NCBI GenBank assembly: GCA_019414445.1
Contig: DXMA01000017.1
Span: 1-53,486, forward strand
Origin: Collinsella sp.
Lineage (GTDB): Bacteria > Actinomycetota > Coriobacteriia > Coriobacteriales > Coriobacteriaceae
Reading direction: 5' to 3'
DNA: 53,486 nucleotides
Positions 51,453-53,486 of this stretch are shown one piece after another. The notes under the pieces were generated by a model. The model ran no database searches, had not been told where the DNA came from, and was given only the letters and a program-made list of their open reading frames with translations. The stretch's first letter is position 1, and every line of letters starts with the position of its first letter. Position numbers and translations under genes: made by a program.

Positions 51453-51881
51453 TTAGGCCATCTTGTTGAGCATGTCGACACGGATCTGGTGACGGCCGCC
51501 GGCGTACTGGGCGCGCAGGAACTCGCGGGCGATCTTCTTGGCGACCTCGGTGCCCACAACGCCCGGGCCCATGGTGACCATGCGCGAGCCGTTGTGCTCG
51601 CGGGTCATGTAGGCGGAACGCTCGTCGGAAATGTTGGCGACGACCATGCCCTTAATCTTGACGGCGGCCATATAGGAGCCGACGCCGTACTTATCGAATG
51701 CGAAGCCCTGGGAATCCTTGTGCTCCAGCAGGTCCTTGGCAACGGCGGTCGCGGAATCGACAAAGTCCGCGGCAGGGGTCTCGGAATAGTCGACGACCTC
51801 GTGACCGTCGGCGATGAGCATCTCCTTGATGGACTCCTTCATCGACATACCGTCGGCATCGGAAGCGATTACAACCCTCAT
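51453..51881 (-). CDS. lacA: Galactose-6-phosphate isomerase subunit LacA
   Basis: Smaller partner of LacB, 142 residues. It reads MRVVIASDADGMSMKESIKEML, FDKYGVGSYMAAVKIKGMVV, ANISDERSAYMTREHNGSRMVTMG and ends AGGRHQIRVDMLNKMA, a LacA hallmark. AAGGAGG stands before the ATG. It is the first gene of the leftward lacA-lacB-lacX-lacC operon; the upstream region has TGTTC/GAACA repeats that may bind a DeoR-type (LacR-like) repressor. Confidence 0.95.
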   Translation of the reverse strand: MRVVIASDADGMSMKESIKEMLIADGHEVVDYSETPAADFVDSATAVAKDLLEHKDSQGFAFDKYGVGSYMAAVKIKGMVVANISDERSAYMTREHNGSRMVTMGPGVVGTEVAKKIAREFLRAQYAGGRHQIRVDMLNKMA

Positions 51882-51972
51882 GACATCCTCCTTGAGAGAT
51901 ACGCAGGTGCGTAGTTTCTGTTTGGAAGTGTTGAATCGCGTTCAGGTCCGGGCATCTGAATGTGCGGTTCTT

Positions 51973-52051
51973 CACTGTTCATGTTTATTTGAACACATTC
52001 GAACAGTAACTGCAACAACTATTTGTTTATCTTTGTTCTTTTTTGAACAAA
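51973..52051. promoter_or_regulatory. Candidate operators of the lac operon
   Basis: TTTGTTC, six T, GAACAAA (52032-52051, perfect) and ACTGTTC..GAACAGT (51974-52007) with extra TTTGAACA half-sites inside. The AT-rich stretch also probably holds the promoter. Confidence 0.6.
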
Positions 52052-52122
52052 TACCGTTCACAGATGATTGCTGACCGTTTGGACCGGGCGCGGACGTAGC
52101 GACCATGCGTTCAGTAAACAAA

Positions 52123-52155
52123 AAGGGCGGCCGAGAACGTGTCTCGGCCGCCCTT
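52123..52155. terminator. Terminator of the 52.2-53.2 kb gene
   Basis: AAGGGCGGCCGAGA / TCTCGGCCGCCCTT stem; TTTTTG follows on the minus strand. Confidence 0.75.
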
Positions 52156-52189
52156 CGGCGGTATTCCCCGGTATATACAGCTGTTTTAG

Positions 52190-53203
52190 CTACTCAGACC
52201 GTCCGCTCTTCTTGGCATGTTTGGACGGAGCGCTCAGAAAGCGACCCGTCAAATAGTTCGCGGGACCGGAGATATCAATCCCCAGCAGGGTGTGCCCCAG
52301 CCACAAAAACGCCGCGAGCACCAGCAATGGAATCACGCACGAGGTCACGATCATCACGATGACACCTTCGATCAGATCGGTCACCTGCTGCACGATTTCG
52401 TCGGTCATCTGCTTGGCACCGCTGGTCACCGATGTGACGAGACCCGAGGCGCCGTCGGCAAGCTGCTCAAGCACATTCTTGGACTCTGTGGACTCGGTCT
52501 TTTTCTTGCTTACTTTGGAGCTGTCGCTATCTGCCGCACCCGCAGCGTCGGCCGCCTTTTGCTCGGCCGCCTCGATGCTCACTCGATACGTTTCGTCGAC
52601 CTTTTGCGACACCCATACACTTGCAGGCACCAAGGCCATTCCGATCATGGCGACCACCAGCACGCGAGTCGCCACGCGGCGCAGGACAGCGCTCGTGCTC
52701 CAGCGCCCGTGAATGCCGAGCGACACCGCAAAGAGTACCAGCGCAAACGGGATCAGGATGCCCAGGCCAACCGACCACAAAATGGTCAGCAGGTATTTCT
52801 CGAGGTAGAGCACGGCAAGCACGATGCCCAAGTTACCCGAAAGCTGTGCGAGCTGCTCGGCAACCGGTGTTCCCGTATCACCCGGCAGCGCGGTAATGCC
52901 CGCAGACAGCGCCACGCACGAGGTCGTGAGCGCCAAAACATTGCCCTTCTTTTGATCGATGACCTCGATGGTGGAGTCCCATGTCTTGGTATCGGCGAAA
53001 TGCGGACGAGCTACAAAGCCCGACAGCAGCGCCAGCACCACGAGTGCAACGATAAAGCCAATCTGCAGCTTTTTGTTTGCGCACACGACATCGGACAGGC
53101 TGGGCTGCAGCTCGGTTACCGTCGTGTGCTCGGTTATCTGGACAGGACGCCCATAAGCCACCTCGTGCGCGTCTCTTTTTTGTATTGACCCGTTACCTGG
53201 CAT
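52190..53203 (-). CDS. Membrane protein of unknown function
   Basis: A 337-residue protein I do not recognise. It has a polar N-terminal 45 residues, then hydrophobic segments at about 46-64, 88-106, 125-165 (probably two) and 181-198. A charged, alanine- and lysine-rich loop follows (about 205-250, possible coiled coil). A Thr/Val-rich stretch leads to a last membrane segment near 281-303, and the tail is basic (SKHAKKSGRSE). GGAGG precedes the ATG. It stands alone with its own terminator, and neighbours give no functional clue. Confidence 0.75.
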   Translation of the reverse strand: MPGNGSIQKRDAHEVAYGRPVQITEHTTVTELQPSLSDVVCANKKLQIGFIVALVVLALLSGFVARPHFADTKTWDSTIEVIDQKKGNVLALTTSCVALSAGITALPGDTGTPVAEQLAQLSGNLGIVLAVLYLEKYLLTILWSVGLGILIPFALVLFAVSLGIHGRWSTSAVLRRVATRVLVVAMIGMALVPASVWVSQKVDETYRVSIEAAEQKAADAAGAADSDSSKVSKKKTESTESKNVLEQLADGASGLVTSVTSGAKQMTDEIVQQVTDLIEGVIVMIVTSCVIPLLVLAAFLWLGHTLLGIDISGPANYLTGRFLSAPSKHAKKSGRSE

Positions 53204-53321
53204 TTGGATACCTCCTCAGTCCGGTCTGTATTGCGGATGGAAGTATACCCACCCAGTAAAAAACTGAACGGGAGGACGAACGGAGCGCAACAAGACTGTC
53301 CCCAATGACTATCTCGGGATG

Positions 53322-53388
53322 AGTTGCGGTGGAATAGGGATTGTTTTGCGCCCGCCGGCTCCTATTCAGTCCCTATTTCACCGCAACT
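53322..53388. repeat. Family-III hairpin repeat, copy 2
   Basis: Arms AGTTGCGGTGGAATAGGGA / TCCCTATTTCACCGCAACT (18 of 19 paired) with a 29-base loop, the same loop length as copy 1. Preceded by CTGTCCCCAATGA. Nothing else is supported in 53204-53486. Confidence 0.75.
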
Positions 53389-53486
53389 TGGAGGAGGACA
53401 GAAAAAGCCCTGCTGCGGATATGAACTGCGCCCCAAATCTTGGACGCCCTAAATAGCGACTAGGCCGCGAGGGCCTGATTCCGGAA

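Overview
The window reads as chromosome of a high-GC, anaerobic, saccharolytic gut actinobacterium, most probably Collinsella or a close relative (Coriobacteriia). The grounds are the gene mix (pyruvate formate-lyase, A-type flavoprotein, many LacI/DeoR-controlled sugar genes, ABC pumps), the codon bias, and intergenic gaps packed with hairpin repeats. No rRNA, tRNA, CRISPR array, phage or transposase gene was seen. The genus is an inference from protein style, not a database result.

Layout. 0.1-3.6 kb: FtsX-type ABC exporter pair. 4.0-6.1 kb: AIM24-family protein, a 5'-truncated histidine kinase and an alkyl-DNA methyltransferase. 6.8-12.1 kb: aspartate-family block (asd and lysC leftward; thrC and thrB rightward). 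12.3-17.1 kb: EngB GTPase, MTA/SAH nucleosidase, a membrane-anchored serine hydrolase, PFL-activating enzyme and DegV. 17.3-23.0 kb: sucrose/fructan operon (LacI regulator, GH32, PTS IIBC, GH32). 23.3-25.7 kb: a pyruvate formate-lyase split into a large subunit and an 83-aa glycyl-radical subunit. 26.2-30.9 kb: MarR regulator plus a heterodimeric ABC exporter. 31.4-34.0 kb: DAHP synthase and agmatine deiminase. 34.3-37.3 kb: BceAB-like ABC pair. 37.4-38.4 kb: a NUDIX-Vsr fusion. 38.7-40.5 kb: small ORF, AraC regulator, HAD phosphatase. 40.8-44.1 kb: class II aldolase, DeoR regulator, A-type flavoprotein. 44.2-48.4 kb: GalR/LacI regulator divergent from galK-galT. 48.8-51.9 kb: tagatose-6-phosphate operon lacA-lacB-lacX-lacC. 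52.2-53.2 kb: unknown membrane protein.

How they work together. PFL, its activase, the aldolase and the sugar operons form a fermentative core: sucrose enters by PTS and is cut by GH32 enzymes; galactose is handled both by the Leloir route (galK, galT) and by the tagatose-6-phosphate route (lacABC); pyruvate goes to formate plus acetyl-CoA. lysC-asd-thrB-thrC make threonine from aspartate, with homoserine dehydrogenase not in the window.

Most unusual signals: (1) at least four families of intergenic hairpin repeats, two of them large nested stem-loops in which the stems differ from copy to copy while the short single-stranded linkers are conserved, often starting within a few bases of a stop codon; (2) a single polypeptide joining a NUDIX hydrolase to a Vsr mismatch endonuclease; (3) the split PFL with two hairpins between its genes; (4) two tandem long inverted repeats upstream of agmatine deiminase; (5) two MITE-like elements.
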